Assembly (NCBI RefSeq): GCF_003351225.1
Contig: NZ_QQSY01000001.1
Coordinates: forward strand, 186,001 to 250,000
From: Dyella solisilvae
GTDB taxonomy: Bacteria; Pseudomonadota; Gammaproteobacteria; Xanthomonadales; Rhodanobacteraceae
Direction: 5' to 3'
DNA: 64,000 nt
Below the pieces are notes generated by a model. It ran no database searches. It worked only from the letters and a program-made list of their open reading frames with translations, and was not told where the DNA came from. Shown here piece after piece: positions 8,548 through 17,424 of this stretch. Made by a program: the position numbers and the translations under genes. The number at the start of each line of letters is the position of its first letter. Positions within the stretch are counted from its first letter, which is position 1.

Positions 8548-8985
8548 ATGTTCAAGCACATCCTGATTCCCTACGACGGCTCGGAACTTTCCATGCGCGC
8601 CGCCCGCACCGGCATCGAGCTGGCCAAGATGAGCCAAGGGCGCGTCTCGATCCTTCACGTGATCTCGCCGTTCAAGACCATTGCCTATATGGGCGCGATC
8701 CTCGCGGCTACCGAAATCGCCTACGACCAGGAGGCCAGGAACAACGCGGAGCGTTACCTGGCCGATGTCCAGGCCGTTGCCGATGCGGCCGGCGTGCCCT
8801 GCCAGGGCGAGGCCATCTTCGGCGACCAGCCCTTCGAGATCATCGTGCAGGCAGTGACCGACAAGCAGTGCGACCTGGTGGTGATGGGCTCGCACGGCTG
8901 GCGCGGCATGACCCGCCTGTTGTTGGGCAGCGAGACGCAGAAGGTGCTGCTGCGTTGCGACGTTCCCGTCCTGGTGTGCCACTGA
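8548..8985 (+). CDS. Universal stress protein (UspA family)
   Basis: This 145-residue single-domain Usp begins MFKHILIPYDGSE, with the ATP-binding loop at Gly114, Gly117, Gly127 and Ser128. A GAGG ribosome site precedes the ATG at 8548. It is close in sequence to the divergent usp at 7879-8310 (same start and same C-terminal DVPVLVC), so the two look like paralogues from a local duplication. It is followed after 17 bases by a two-domain Usp and then by the nuclease gene, so these three probably form one operon. Confidence 0.9.
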   Translation: MFKHILIPYDGSELSMRAARTGIELAKMSQGRVSILHVISPFKTIAYMGAILAATEIAYDQEARNNAERYLADVQAVADAAGVPCQGEAIFGDQPFEIIVQAVTDKQCDLVVMGSHGWRGMTRLLLGSETQKVLLRCDVPVLVCH

Positions 8986-9002
8986 CGCTGCGGGAGGCGC
9001 CC

Positions 9003-9839
9003 ATGAACACGCCCACCCGCCTGCCCGGCGACGTACTGGCCCTGGTGACCTCCACTTCGCCGTGGAGCGCCGCCGCCACCGCTGCGATCGCCATCGCGGC
9101 GAAGTGCCAGGCGAACGTCAGCGGCTGCTACGTGGATGCGTCGCTTCGCATGCTGCATGGCGGCGAGGCCGAGCCGTCCGTGCTTGCCCTGCTGCTGGAT
9201 GCGCCGACTGAGAATGCGGACGACCGCGACGCCTTTGCCTCGCTCGCACGCGCCGCCAATGTCCCTCATGCGCATTGGCTGGTCACCCGCGCCAGCATCG
9301 CCGCCACCGTGCGGCAGCTCGGCGCGTGGCACGACCTCGTGGTGATCGACCGCGACCTGGTGGACGAAAGCATCTTCTTCGACGTACTCGGCGAAGCGCT
9401 GATGATGTGCCGGGCGCCGAGCCTGGTGTTGCCGTCGGGCTGGAACGGCGCCCCGCGTTTCGGCCGCATCGTGCTGGCGTGGAATGGCTCGATCGAGGCT
9501 ATCCGCACCATCCATGCCGCCTTGCCGTTCCTGCAGATGGCGCAGGAGACCGTGCTCATCGACGGCGAATCTCCCCACTACGAAGACGACCAGCCGCGCG
9601 CGCCGCACTTCGACGCCGTGGCCTACCTCGCCAGCCATGGCGTACGGGCACGCACGCGTCGGCTGCACGTCGCGCCGCATGAAGCGGGCGAGGCGCTGCT
9701 GCGCGAAACGGCGCAGGTGCACGGCGATCTGCTGGTCATGGGCGCCTATGGCCATTCCCGCGTGCGGGAGCGGGTGCTCGGCGGCGCCACCCGCCACGTG
9801 CTGCAGCACGCGCGGGTGCCCGTGTTCATGCAGCACTGA
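9003..9839 (+). CDS. Two-domain universal stress protein
   Basis: This 278-residue protein is about twice the length of a single Usp. The N-terminal half is a degenerate Usp domain without a clear ATP loop. The C-terminal half keeps G-2x-G-9x-G at Gly247, Gly250 and Gly260. This fits the UspE-like tandem class, in which one domain binds nucleotide and the other ligand or partner. A GGGAGG ribosome site lies just before the ATG at 9003. It sits 17 bases after the preceding usp and 56 bases before the beta-CASP gene, within one probable transcription unit. Confidence 0.88.
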   Translation: MNTPTRLPGDVLALVTSTSPWSAAATAAIAIAAKCQANVSGCYVDASLRMLHGGEAEPSVLALLLDAPTENADDRDAFASLARAANVPHAHWLVTRASIAATVRQLGAWHDLVVIDRDLVDESIFFDVLGEALMMCRAPSLVLPSGWNGAPRFGRIVLAWNGSIEAIRTIHAALPFLQMAQETVLIDGESPHYEDDQPRAPHFDAVAYLASHGVRARTRRLHVAPHEAGEALLRETAQVHGDLLVMGAYGHSRVRERVLGGATRHVLQHARVPVFMQH

Positions 9840-9895
9840 CCGGGGCGACCACTCGACGAAAGTCCGCTCCCCCCATTTCACCAAGGAAACCCGGC

Positions 9896-11299
9896 ATGCA
9901 GTCGTCCCTGGTCTATAGCTGTCACGGCGCCGCCAAGCAGGTCACCGGCTCCTGCCATCTGCTGCGCTGTGGCGAGCACCAGGTACTGATCGATTGCGGC
10001 ATGTTCCAGGGGAGACACGAGGAAGAGCAGGCGAACACCGAACCGTTCGGCTTCGATCCGGCACAGGTCGATGCGCTGCTGCTGACCCATGCCCATCTGG
10101 ATCATTGCGGCCGTATTCCGCGCCTGGTCCGCCAAGGCTTTCGCGGCCGCATCATCACCACGGCGGCCACCCGCGACCTCGCGCGCATCGTGCTCCTCGA
10201 CGCTGCACGCCTGCAGGAGGAGGATGCCGCGCGCAACGAGCGCAGTGGGCATCGCCGCGGCGAACCCGCGCCCGAGCCGTTGTCCACGCTGGACGATGCG
10301 TTCCGCGCACTGAACCTGTTCGCCGATCCGGCCGGCTACGACCAGGTGGTTCCGGTCGCTCAGGGCATCACCGCGCAGTTCCTGGACGCGGGGCACATCC
10401 TCGGCTCGGCCAGCATCCTGCTCACGCTCGGCGAAGGCGCGCAGCAGCGCCGCATGCTGTTCTCCGGCGACCTGGGCAGTTCCGGCCGGCCAATCCTGCG
10501 TGACCCCACGCCGGCGCCGCCAGCGGACTACGTGGTGATGGAAAGCACCTATGGCGATCGCGACCACCGCGCCCTGCCCGACTCCATCGACGAGTTGTAC
10601 GAAGCGGTCAGCAGCACGCTGGCGCGCGGCGGCAACGTCATCATTCCCACCTTTGCACTCGAACGCGCACAGGAGGTGCTGTACTACCTGCACCAGGGCA
10701 TGCGCCAGCAACGCATTCCCGAACACACACCGGTCTTCCTCGATTCGCCCATGGCCATCTCGGCCACGGATGTCTTCCGTCGCCACCCCGAATGCTTCGA
10801 CGAGGAATTCGCCGCGACGCTGCGGCAGGACGATCCGTTCTCCATGCCCAACCTGCGCTTTTCGCGCGACGCCAGCGATTCGATGGCGATCAACCGCATC
10901 GAAGGCGGCGCGATCATCATGGCCGGCTCAGGCATGTGCAACGGCGGCCGAGTGCGCCATCACCTGCGGCACAACCTGTGGCGCGAGAGGAGCGGCATCG
11001 TGTTCGTGGGTTATGCCGCCGAAGGCACGTTGGCCCGGCGCATCATCAACGGGGCCCGCCGCGTGTCGATTTTCGGCGAGGACATCGCAGTGAACGCGCG
11101 GGTCTGGACCATCAACGGCTTTTCGGCCCACGCCGGTCGCGACGAACTGATCAGCTGGCTGGGATCGCACCCACGGCGCACGGTGTTCCTCGTGCATGGC
11201 GAGGTCGAGCGCGGCATGCAGGCCATGGAATCAGCCCTCGCCGCGCGTGGCGTGACCACGCGTCTGCCGGGCATGCATGAGCCCATTGTGCTGGATTGA
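9896..11299 (+). CDS. Beta-CASP metallo-beta-lactamase RNase (CPSF-73-like)
   Basis: This 467-residue protein has an MBL core interrupted by a beta-CASP domain, followed by an RMMBL tail. Visible motifs are HAHLDH (His65, His67, Asp69, His70), His167, Asp192, motif A ESTYGDR at 216-222, PTFALERAQE at 251-260, the GSGMCNGG loop at 344-351, SAHAGR with His412, and VHGE with His434. The family cuts or trims RNA with two zinc ions (archaeal and eukaryotic CPSF-73, bacterial YsoC/TTHA0252 types). It differs from RNase J, which is longer. It is placed at the end of a usp operon, which suggests RNA turnover under stress. An AAGGAA ribosome site supports the start. Confidence 0.9.
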   Translation: MQSSLVYSCHGAAKQVTGSCHLLRCGEHQVLIDCGMFQGRHEEEQANTEPFGFDPAQVDALLLTHAHLDHCGRIPRLVRQGFRGRIITTAATRDLARIVLLDAARLQEEDAARNERSGHRRGEPAPEPLSTLDDAFRALNLFADPAGYDQVVPVAQGITAQFLDAGHILGSASILLTLGEGAQQRRMLFSGDLGSSGRPILRDPTPAPPADYVVMESTYGDRDHRALPDSIDELYEAVSSTLARGGNVIIPTFALERAQEVLYYLHQGMRQQRIPEHTPVFLDSPMAISATDVFRRHPECFDEEFAATLRQDDPFSMPNLRFSRDASDSMAINRIEGGAIIMAGSGMCNGGRVRHHLRHNLWRERSGIVFVGYAAEGTLARRIINGARRVSIFGEDIAVNARVWTINGFSAHAGRDELISWLGSHPRRTVFLVHGEVERGMQAMESALAARGVTTRLPGMHEPIVLD

Positions 11300-11357
11300 A
11301 TTCCGCTCGGGCTCGACTTGGGCGACGTCACGCAGGCTCAGCTGGCAACAACCCGCC

Positions 11358-14300
11358 TCAGTGGAAATCGCGCGAGCGACTGTCCAGCGTGCCCAGTAGC
11401 TCGCTCAGATCGATCAGCCGATGCGCGATCAGGTGGCTCACGCCATCCACCTGTTCCCAGCGACCGTCCACGCCCAGCAGGCGCGACTCCAGGAAGATGC
11501 GGCGCTGGCGCTCGGCCACCTGGCTCCACACCACCACGTTGATCGACCCGAACTCATCTTCCATGGTGATGAAGGTGACGCCGCTGGCCGTCTGCGGGCG
11601 CTGTCGCTGGGTGACCAGGCCAGCCGCCCGCACCTGGCTGGCGTTCGGACGGGCATGCAGGCTGCGCGAATCCAGACAACGCGCGGCGCGCAGCCGGTCA
11701 CGGATCTGTTGCAGCGGATGCGGCCCAAGGCTGAGACCCGTGCGCGCGTAATCGGCCAGGGTGTTTTCGCCCTGCGAGGGCGGCGGCAAGGCCACCGCCT
11801 CTTCGGCCGGACTGACATGACCGAACAGCGGCAGTTGCGGCTCGATGCCCGCCATCGCCCAGCGCGCCCGATGGCGATGACCGGCCAGCCCGCGCAGCGC
11901 ATCGGCCTCGGCCAGCGCTTCCTGCTGGTGGCGATTAAGCCCGGCGCGGGCGCACAGGTCGGCCACGTCGTCGAAGTCGCGGCGCGTACGTTCGACCACC
12001 AGCCGTTCCATCACGTCCTGCCGGCAGCCGCGCACCTGGCGAAAGCCCAGCCGCAAGGCATAGCCGTCGCGCGAAGAGGCATCGGCCTCCAGCGTGTTGT
12101 CCCAGTCGCTGTGGCGTACGTCCACCGGCCGCACCTTGATGCCGTGGCGTTGCGCGTCCTGCACGATCTGGCTGGGCCCGTAGAAGCCCATCGGCTGCGC
12201 GTTGAGCAAGGCGCACATGAAGGCGGCGCGGTAATGGCATTTCAGCCAGCAGCTGGCATAGACCAGCAAGGCGAAGCTCGCCGCGTGGCTCTCGGGAAAG
12301 CCATAGGAACCGAAACCCTTGATCTGTTCGAACAGGCGCGCGGCGAAGTCCGGCGTGAAGCCGTTCTTCAGCATGCCGTCCATCAGCCGCCGGCGATGGC
12401 CTTCCATGTCGCCATTGCGTCGCCACGCCGCCATCGAGCGGCGCAGCTGGTCGGCCTCGCCCGGCGTGTAATCAGCCGCCTCGATGGCCAGCTTCATCAC
12501 CTGCTCCTGGAACAGCGGCACGCCGAGGGTGCGCTCGAACACGCTGCGCAGCTTTTCCGAAGGAAAGGTGACCTCCTCCTCGCCACGCTTGCGGCGCAGA
12601 TAGGGATGCACCATATCGCCCTGGATCGGCCCGGGCCGCACGATCGCCACCTGGATCACCAGATCGTAGAAGTTCTGCGGGCGATGCCGCGGCAGCATCG
12701 CCATCTGCGCGCGCGATTCGATCTGGAACACGCCGATGGTGTCGGCGCGCTGGATCAGCGCATAGGTGTCCGGATCTTCCGGCGGGATCGTCGCCAGCGT
12801 CAGCACGCGATCATGATGCGTACGCAGCAGGTCCAGACATTTGCGGATGCAGGTCAACATGCCCAGCGCCAGGCAGTCGACCTTGAGCAGTCGCATGGTG
12901 TCCAGGTCGTCCTTATCCCACTGGATGATGGTGCGGTCGGGCATCGAGGCGTTTTCCACCGGCACCAGGTGCGACAAAGGCTGGTCGGAGATGACGAAGC
13001 CGCCCACGTGCTGGGAGAGATGGCGCGGAAAATTCTGCAACTCCGCGGTCAGCGCCAGCACGCGCCGCAATACCGGGCTGTCCGGGTCGAAGCCGCGCTC
13101 GCGCAGCCGACCTTCGATCGGATCGTCGCCGTCCTGCCAGGCGAAGGTGCGCGACAGCAGGTCGATCTGGTCCGGCGGCAGGCCCAGCGCACGCGCCACG
13201 TCGCGCACCGCGCTGCGCCCGCGGTAGCAGATCACCGTGGCGGCCAGCGCGGCGCGTTCGCGGCCGTACTTGCGGTAGATGTGCTGGATGACTTCCTCGC
13301 GCCGTTCGTGCTCGAAGTCGATGTCGATGTCCGGTGGCTCGTTGCGCTCGGCGGAAATGAAGCGCTCGACCAGCAGCGTGGTCTTGTCCGGGTCCACCGC
13401 GGTCACGCCCAGCGCGTAGCAGACCGCCGAGTTCGCCGCCGAACCGCGCCCCTGGCAGAGGATCTCCTGGCTGCGCGCGAAGCTCACGATCTCCTGCACA
13501 GTGAGGAAGTACGACTCGTATTCGAGCTGTGCGATCAGCGTCAGCTCGTGCTCGATCTGCGCACGCACCTTGGGCGGCGCGCCCTGCGGCCAGCGCTGCA
13601 GCACGCCCTCCTCGGTCAACTGCCGCAGCCAGGTGGTGGGCGTATGGCCTGCCGGCACCAGCTCGGCGGGATAGCGGTACTGCAGGTCGGTCATCACGAA
13701 ATGACAGCGACTGGCGATGCGCACGCTCTCGGCCAGCAATTCGGCGGGATGGATCGCCGCCAGCGCCTCGCGCGTGCGCAGGTGGCGTTCGCCATTGGGA
13801 AACAGCAGGTCACCCGCCTCGGCCACGGTGCGATGGTGGCGCAACGCGGTCATCACGTCCTGCAGGGCGCGGCGCCGTCGCACATGCATGTGCACGTCGC
13901 CCGCCGCCACCATCGGCAGCGACAGTGCCTCGGCCAATGCCTGCAACTGCGCCAGGCGACGCGCGTCGTCGGGGCCACGATGCAGCTCGACCGCCAGCCA
14001 AAGGCGTCCGGGGAAGAGCGTGCGCAGCCATGCGCCGTGTTCTGGCTGCGGCTCCGCCTCGGGCAGCCACAACGCCAGCGTGCCCGGCAGGCCATCGGCG
14101 AAGTCCGCGCGCGTCACACGGTACGAGCCCTTCTCGGCCACGCGACGGCCTCGCGTGATGAGTGCGCACAGCGCGGTGTAGCCGTCCAGGTTCTCGCACA
14201 ACAGCACCAGCTTCGGCCCGTCCTCCAGCCGGAACTCGGCGCCGACGATCAGCGCCACGCCGGTATCGCGCGAAGCCTCATAGGCGCGCACGATGCCGGC

Positions 14301-14435
14301 CAGCGAGCATTCGTCGGTGATCGCCAGCGCGCGGTAGCCGCAATCCCTGGCCCGCTCGAACAGCTCGCGCGCGCTCGAGGCCCCGCGCTGGAACGAGAAG
14401 TTGGACAGGCAATGCAGTTCGGCGTAGTCGCTCAT
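11358..14435 (-). CDS. dnaE2: Error-prone DNA polymerase (DnaE2/ImuC)
   Basis: This 1025-residue C-family polymerase has the length of DnaE2 rather than the replicative DnaE1 (about 1160). The N-terminal PHP domain is degenerate (LHCLSNFSF in place of the His-rich LHCHTDYS type). Palm motifs are GRGSAANS at 329-336 and PDIDIDFE at 368-375 with the catalytic aspartates, and an OB-fold lies near the end. With ImuA and ImuB it forms the inducible mutasome for translesion synthesis. It is last in the operon, separated from imuB by 112 bases holding a perfect hairpin. It is convergent with the beta-CASP gene. The start at 14435 has only a weak GAG site; the frame is open to 14510. Confidence 0.95.
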   Translation of the reverse strand: MSDYAELHCLSNFSFQRGASSARELFERARDCGYRALAITDECSLAGIVRAYEASRDTGVALIVGAEFRLEDGPKLVLLCENLDGYTALCALITRGRRVAEKGSYRVTRADFADGLPGTLALWLPEAEPQPEHGAWLRTLFPGRLWLAVELHRGPDDARRLAQLQALAEALSLPMVAAGDVHMHVRRRRALQDVMTALRHHRTVAEAGDLLFPNGERHLRTREALAAIHPAELLAESVRIASRCHFVMTDLQYRYPAELVPAGHTPTTWLRQLTEEGVLQRWPQGAPPKVRAQIEHELTLIAQLEYESYFLTVQEIVSFARSQEILCQGRGSAANSAVCYALGVTAVDPDKTTLLVERFISAERNEPPDIDIDFEHERREEVIQHIYRKYGRERAALAATVICYRGRSAVRDVARALGLPPDQIDLLSRTFAWQDGDDPIEGRLRERGFDPDSPVLRRVLALTAELQNFPRHLSQHVGGFVISDQPLSHLVPVENASMPDRTIIQWDKDDLDTMRLLKVDCLALGMLTCIRKCLDLLRTHHDRVLTLATIPPEDPDTYALIQRADTIGVFQIESRAQMAMLPRHRPQNFYDLVIQVAIVRPGPIQGDMVHPYLRRKRGEEEVTFPSEKLRSVFERTLGVPLFQEQVMKLAIEAADYTPGEADQLRRSMAAWRRNGDMEGHRRRLMDGMLKNGFTPDFAARLFEQIKGFGSYGFPESHAASFALLVYASCWLKCHYRAAFMCALLNAQPMGFYGPSQIVQDAQRHGIKVRPVDVRHSDWDNTLEADASSRDGYALRLGFRQVRGCRQDVMERLVVERTRRDFDDVADLCARAGLNRHQQEALAEADALRGLAGHRHRARWAMAGIEPQLPLFGHVSPAEEAVALPPPSQGENTLADYARTGLSLGPHPLQQIRDRLRAARCLDSRSLHARPNASQVRAAGLVTQRQRPQTASGVTFITMEDEFGSINVVVWSQVAERQRRIFLESRLLGVDGRWEQVDGVSHLIAHRLIDLSELLGTLDSRSRDFH

Positions 14436-14460
14436 GCGGGGCTCGGCAGGGCCGGGGCGA

Positions 14461-14500
14461 AAGTCACTGGATCCCAGCTTGCGCTGGGATCCAGTGACTT
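14461..14500. repeat. Perfect 18-bp inverted repeat between imuB and dnaE2
   Basis: Arms 14461-14478 and 14483-14500 are perfectly complementary and flank the loop TTGC, giving a 40-base hairpin. It lies 25 bases upstream of the dnaE2 start, inside the probable operon. No T-run follows on either strand, so it is not a standard terminator. The arm contains CTGGATCCCAGC, close to the CTGGATTCCTGC end of the repeat near 300-325, so it is probably a dispersed repeat. Confidence 0.9.
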
Positions 14501-14547
14501 CACCCTCCAAGGCAAAGAACAGAAATTACGCGCCATCCACAGCCCGC

Positions 14548-15957
14548 TCATGCGAACCACCCGTGCAACATCCAGGCGCCCTGCTCGCCCGGCGCGCAAT
14601 ACATCCACGCGCACTGGCCCTGTGCGGTGCGCACCACGTAGTAGTCGCGGCGCAGGTCGCCGCCATCCCACCAGCCGGTCTCGATGCGCTCGGGGCCAGC
14701 CAGAATTTCGGGCGGCGGGCCGCGCCAGGGGTGTGGCGCATCGAGCAGCCACGTCGGGCGCGGCAGCGTGATCGTCCGTGCCGACGACACACCGGGTGCG
14801 CAGGTCTGCGCGCGTTCGGGACGCGGATCCACGGTGCGTCGCAGGTGCTGGATCGACGCCTCGCCCAGTCGCGCACGCAGGCGTTCGCGCAGTTGCTCCA
14901 GCGGCACGGCATGGGTGGGACGCATATCGAACAGGTCGCGCCCGGCCGGCACGAACGGCGGCAACTCGCGCGCCAGCAACTGCATCGCCACCACCGGTTG
15001 CGTCAGCGCCAGCCGCTCCAGGCGGCCACGCGCACAGTCGAACAGCAGCGTAGCGTCACGCCCGGCGGTGAGCATGCCGACCGTCACCACAGTCGGCGGG
15101 CCACTGCGATGCTCCAGCGCCAGCTCGAAGCGCTGCACGCCGCCGTCGCGACCGGCCAGGTAGGCAGCAAGGTCGCCGGTGAGGCGGCGCAAGGGGAACA
15201 CCAGCGCCTCGACGTGCTCGATCTCGTGCGTCCATTCCATGCGCTGCTCGAACGTGTCGGGCGGCCGGTAGCTTTCCATCGGCGTGGGTTCGTCGCCGCT
15301 GAGGCGATCCAGCTGCGCCACCAGCTCGCCGCCGAAGCGGCGCTGCAGCGACGCGCGCGGCAACGCCATCAGCTGCCCCAGCGTGCGCACGCCCATCGAC
15401 GGCAGCGCCTGCGCCGCCTCCGGCGGCAGCCGCGCATGGGCAATGGCGATGGGCGACAGCGCCTGCCGCAGGATGTCCGGCGACATCACCGCCATGCCGT
15501 CGTGCACGCCGGCCAGCACATAGGCGGCATGCGGCGTCGGCGCCAGCGCGACGCGATGGCGGAAGCCCAGCTCTTTCAGGTCGTCGCGCAGCAAGGATTC
15601 AAAACGCGGCCACGGCCCGAACAGGTTGAGGCTGCGGCTGACCTCCAGCACCACCGCATGGGCGAACAGGCCCACCTCGGCGCTGTAGCGATACGCCCAG
15701 GCCGCCAGCAGGCGATGCCAGCGCGCCTCGTCGTCCGGATCGTGCTCGACCATCGCGAACTGGCTGAGCAAGGCCTGCGCCGCCGCCAGCCGTTGCCCGC
15801 GATAGAGGCCCGCCGCGCGTGCCGGCGGATTGGCCGCATGCACCACGCGCGCCTGCGCCGGGCCACTGACCAGCACCAATGGCTCGTCCGAGGGCGGCCG
15901 CCGCCGGAGGACACCGTCCAGCGCCAGTTGCGGCAGCAATACGCAAGCCCACAGCAT
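14548..15957 (-). CDS. imuB: ImuB, Y-family polymerase-like mutasome hub
   Basis: This 469-residue protein resembles Y-family polymerases but lacks the catalytic DxD and SLDE carboxylates: the first motif reads PQLALDGVL and the position of the second reads VVLEVSRSLNLF. This is the hallmark of ImuB, which does not polymerise but bridges the beta clamp, ImuA and DnaE2. It lies 12 bases downstream of imuA on the same strand, and dnaE2 follows, giving the standard cassette order. The start at 15957 gives the family N-terminus MLWACVLLPQLALD. The C-terminal region ends with a Trp-rich segment (WMYCAPGEQGAWMLHGW) common in ImuB. Confidence 0.93.
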   Translation of the reverse strand: MLWACVLLPQLALDGVLRRRPPSDEPLVLVSGPAQARVVHAANPPARAAGLYRGQRLAAAQALLSQFAMVEHDPDDEARWHRLLAAWAYRYSAEVGLFAHAVVLEVSRSLNLFGPWPRFESLLRDDLKELGFRHRVALAPTPHAAYVLAGVHDGMAVMSPDILRQALSPIAIAHARLPPEAAQALPSMGVRTLGQLMALPRASLQRRFGGELVAQLDRLSGDEPTPMESYRPPDTFEQRMEWTHEIEHVEALVFPLRRLTGDLAAYLAGRDGGVQRFELALEHRSGPPTVVTVGMLTAGRDATLLFDCARGRLERLALTQPVVAMQLLARELPPFVPAGRDLFDMRPTHAVPLEQLRERLRARLGEASIQHLRRTVDPRPERAQTCAPGVSSARTITLPRPTWLLDAPHPWRGPPPEILAGPERIETGWWDGGDLRRDYYVVRTAQGQCAWMYCAPGEQGAWMLHGWFA

Positions 15958-15969
15958 GCGGCGCGCTCC

Positions 15970-16593
15970 TCACGACCAGCCTGAGGCAAGCGGCACGGCG
16001 CCGACCGGCGGATTGCCGCCACGGCATTTGCGCACGCGCACCTGCCAGCCGGGCGTGCTTTCCAGTTCGAGCCGCAAGGCGGCTGGCGACGCCTGCACGG
16101 CATGACGGCGATCGCGGAACACGAAGGCCAGCGCCTTGCCGGTATCGGCCGCCACCTGCAGGCGGCGTAGCGCACGATCGTCGGCCTGTACCGGCCACGC
16201 CAGCACCGCCGCGCAACTGCCCGATCGCAGGCATTGCTCGGCCGCCCACAGCACGTCACGTTCGCCGGCCTGCACGATATCCACCTGCGCCATCGCCACG
16301 CCGCGTGCTTCCCAGCCGGCCACACAAGGCAGGTAGGGCGGCGCGATCACCACCACGCTGCGCGCGGCGCGGGTCAGCCGGGCCAGCGTGGGCAGCAGCA
16401 GTTGCAGCTCACCGACACCGTCGGCGGGCAACAGGATTTCGGTCAGCGCATGCTCGGGCCAGCCACCCGCCGGCAGGATGGCGTCGAGGTCGGGCCAGCC
16501 GGTGGGCTGGCTGCTGTCGGGCGCTGGCGTGGCGCGGCCGTGCCAGACCTGGCGGGCGTGAAGCAAGCTATCGAGCGCAACGACCTGACCCAT
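15970..16593 (-). CDS. imuA: ImuA, RecA/SulA-like translesion protein
   Basis: This 207-residue protein has the ImuA layout: an N-terminal segment with VWHGR (family consensus VWRG), a GWPDLDAILPAGGWPEHALTE stretch and a RecA-like core without an intact Walker A. ImuA supports ImuB and DnaE2 in damage-induced mutagenesis. It is 12 bases downstream of the UmuD-like gene and 12 bases upstream of imuB, which indicates one operon. The product of the upstream gene is the obvious candidate regulator. Confidence 0.9.
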   Translation of the reverse strand: MGQVVALDSLLHARQVWHGRATPAPDSSQPTGWPDLDAILPAGGWPEHALTEILLPADGVGELQLLLPTLARLTRAARSVVVIAPPYLPCVAGWEARGVAMAQVDIVQAGERDVLWAAEQCLRSGSCAAVLAWPVQADDRALRRLQVAADTGKALAFVFRDRRHAVQASPAALRLELESTPGWQVRVRKCRGGNPPVGAVPLASGWS

Positions 16594-16605
16594 GGCGCGC
16601 CACCC

Positions 16606-17175
16606 TCAGCGCAGGGTGCGCAGGCAGCGCGTAACCACGCCCCAGATCGACAGGGTTTCGCCGTCACGAAAAACAATGGGCTTGAAGTGCGCGTTCTCCG
16701 GCAACAGGGCGATATGCCCATCCACCTTGCCCAGCCGCTTGATGGTCAGCTCGTTGTTGACCACCGCCACCACGATGTCGCCCTGGCGCGGCGCCAGCGC
16801 ACGGTCCACCAGCACTTCGTCGCCATCGAAGATGCCCGCGCCGATCATCGACCAGCCCGACACGCGGATGATGAAGGTGCTCGGCTCATGCCCGGGCAGC
16901 ACCAGGTGCTGGTTGAGGTCGACCACCTCGTCGACATCGTCGCCAGCCATCGATGGCACGCCGGCCGGCACGCGGCTGAGGAAGGCGGTGAGCGCGACCG
17001 TCGAGGGCATCAGCGACACCGGTCGCGGCGCCTCCAGTGACGCCTTGCTGCGGTAGGCCTCCAGATAAGCCAGCACCGCCGGCGCCTGGCTTTCAGGCAC
17101 ACGGATGCGCAGGCTGGGTTCGCCGGCGGGACGGCCGGCGCCCGGACGACTTCCACCGTGATCGGAAGGAGGCAT
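16606..17175 (-). CDS. UmuD/LexA-like S24 autoprotease with ribbon-helix-helix-like N-terminus
   Basis: From the ATG at 17175 this is 189 residues. The C-terminal part is a UmuD/LexA S24 peptidase: cleavage site Ala71-Gly72, Ser109 in GWSMIGAG and Lys146 in NELTIKRL, with the Ser-Lys spacing of 37 found in both UmuD and LexA. The DLNQ segment favours UmuD. The 70-residue N-terminus is not the LexA winged helix. It starts GGSRPGAGRPAGEPS and continues LRIRVPESQAPAVLAYLEAY, which looks like a ribbon-helix-helix strand and helix. It sits where lexA2 sits in known lexA2-imuA-imuB-dnaE2 cassettes, so it may be the repressor of this operon. A TTG at 17208 would add 11 residues. Confidence 0.8.
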   Translation of the reverse strand: MPPSDHGGSRPGAGRPAGEPSLRIRVPESQAPAVLAYLEAYRSKASLEAPRPVSLMPSTVALTAFLSRVPAGVPSMAGDDVDEVVDLNQHLVLPGHEPSTFIIRVSGWSMIGAGIFDGDEVLVDRALAPRQGDIVVAVVNNELTIKRLGKVDGHIALLPENAHFKPIVFRDGETLSIWGVVTRCLRTLR

Positions 17176-17223
17176 GAGCAGCAACTTGATTACCGGGACG
17201 GCAATCAAGATACCACCATCAAC

Positions 17224-17264
17224 ATCTCACGGGTTGAGATATCTGACGTTTTTGCAGGCCGCAA
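17224..17264 (-). promoter_or_regulatory. Possible promoter and operator of the umuD-like/imuAB/dnaE2 operon
   Basis: On the minus strand TTGCGG (17264-17259) and TATCTC (17241-17236) are 17 bases apart, a plausible if weak -35/-10 pair. An inverted repeat, ATCTCA-N5-TGAGAT (17240-17224), overlaps the -10 and the likely start point. That is where an autorepressor would bind. No canonical LexA box is seen. Confidence 0.4.
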
Positions 17265-17424
17265 CCGACTGCCCCATCCGGCGCTGCCCCATCGCAAAAC
17301 CACCTTTCCCATACATGGCCCCATCCACACTCCACCCGCGCAATCACTGCGGAATGAGACGACGGAACGGACCAGCCAGCCGCCATCGCCAGTCGATGCG
17401 CAGCGATCGAGGACGATCGGGACT

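Noticed and set aside
11421-14771. Very long plus-strand open frame (over 1100 codons) opposite dnaE2
   Set aside because: It is the antisense shadow of dnaE2 in GC-rich DNA. Its translation is full of His, Arg and Gln, with no domain, and dnaE2 has all its motifs.
16606-17208. Calling the S24 gene lexA
   Set aside because: The protein lacks the LexA winged-helix domain, and the DLNQ segment is UmuD-like. Position alone does not justify the name.
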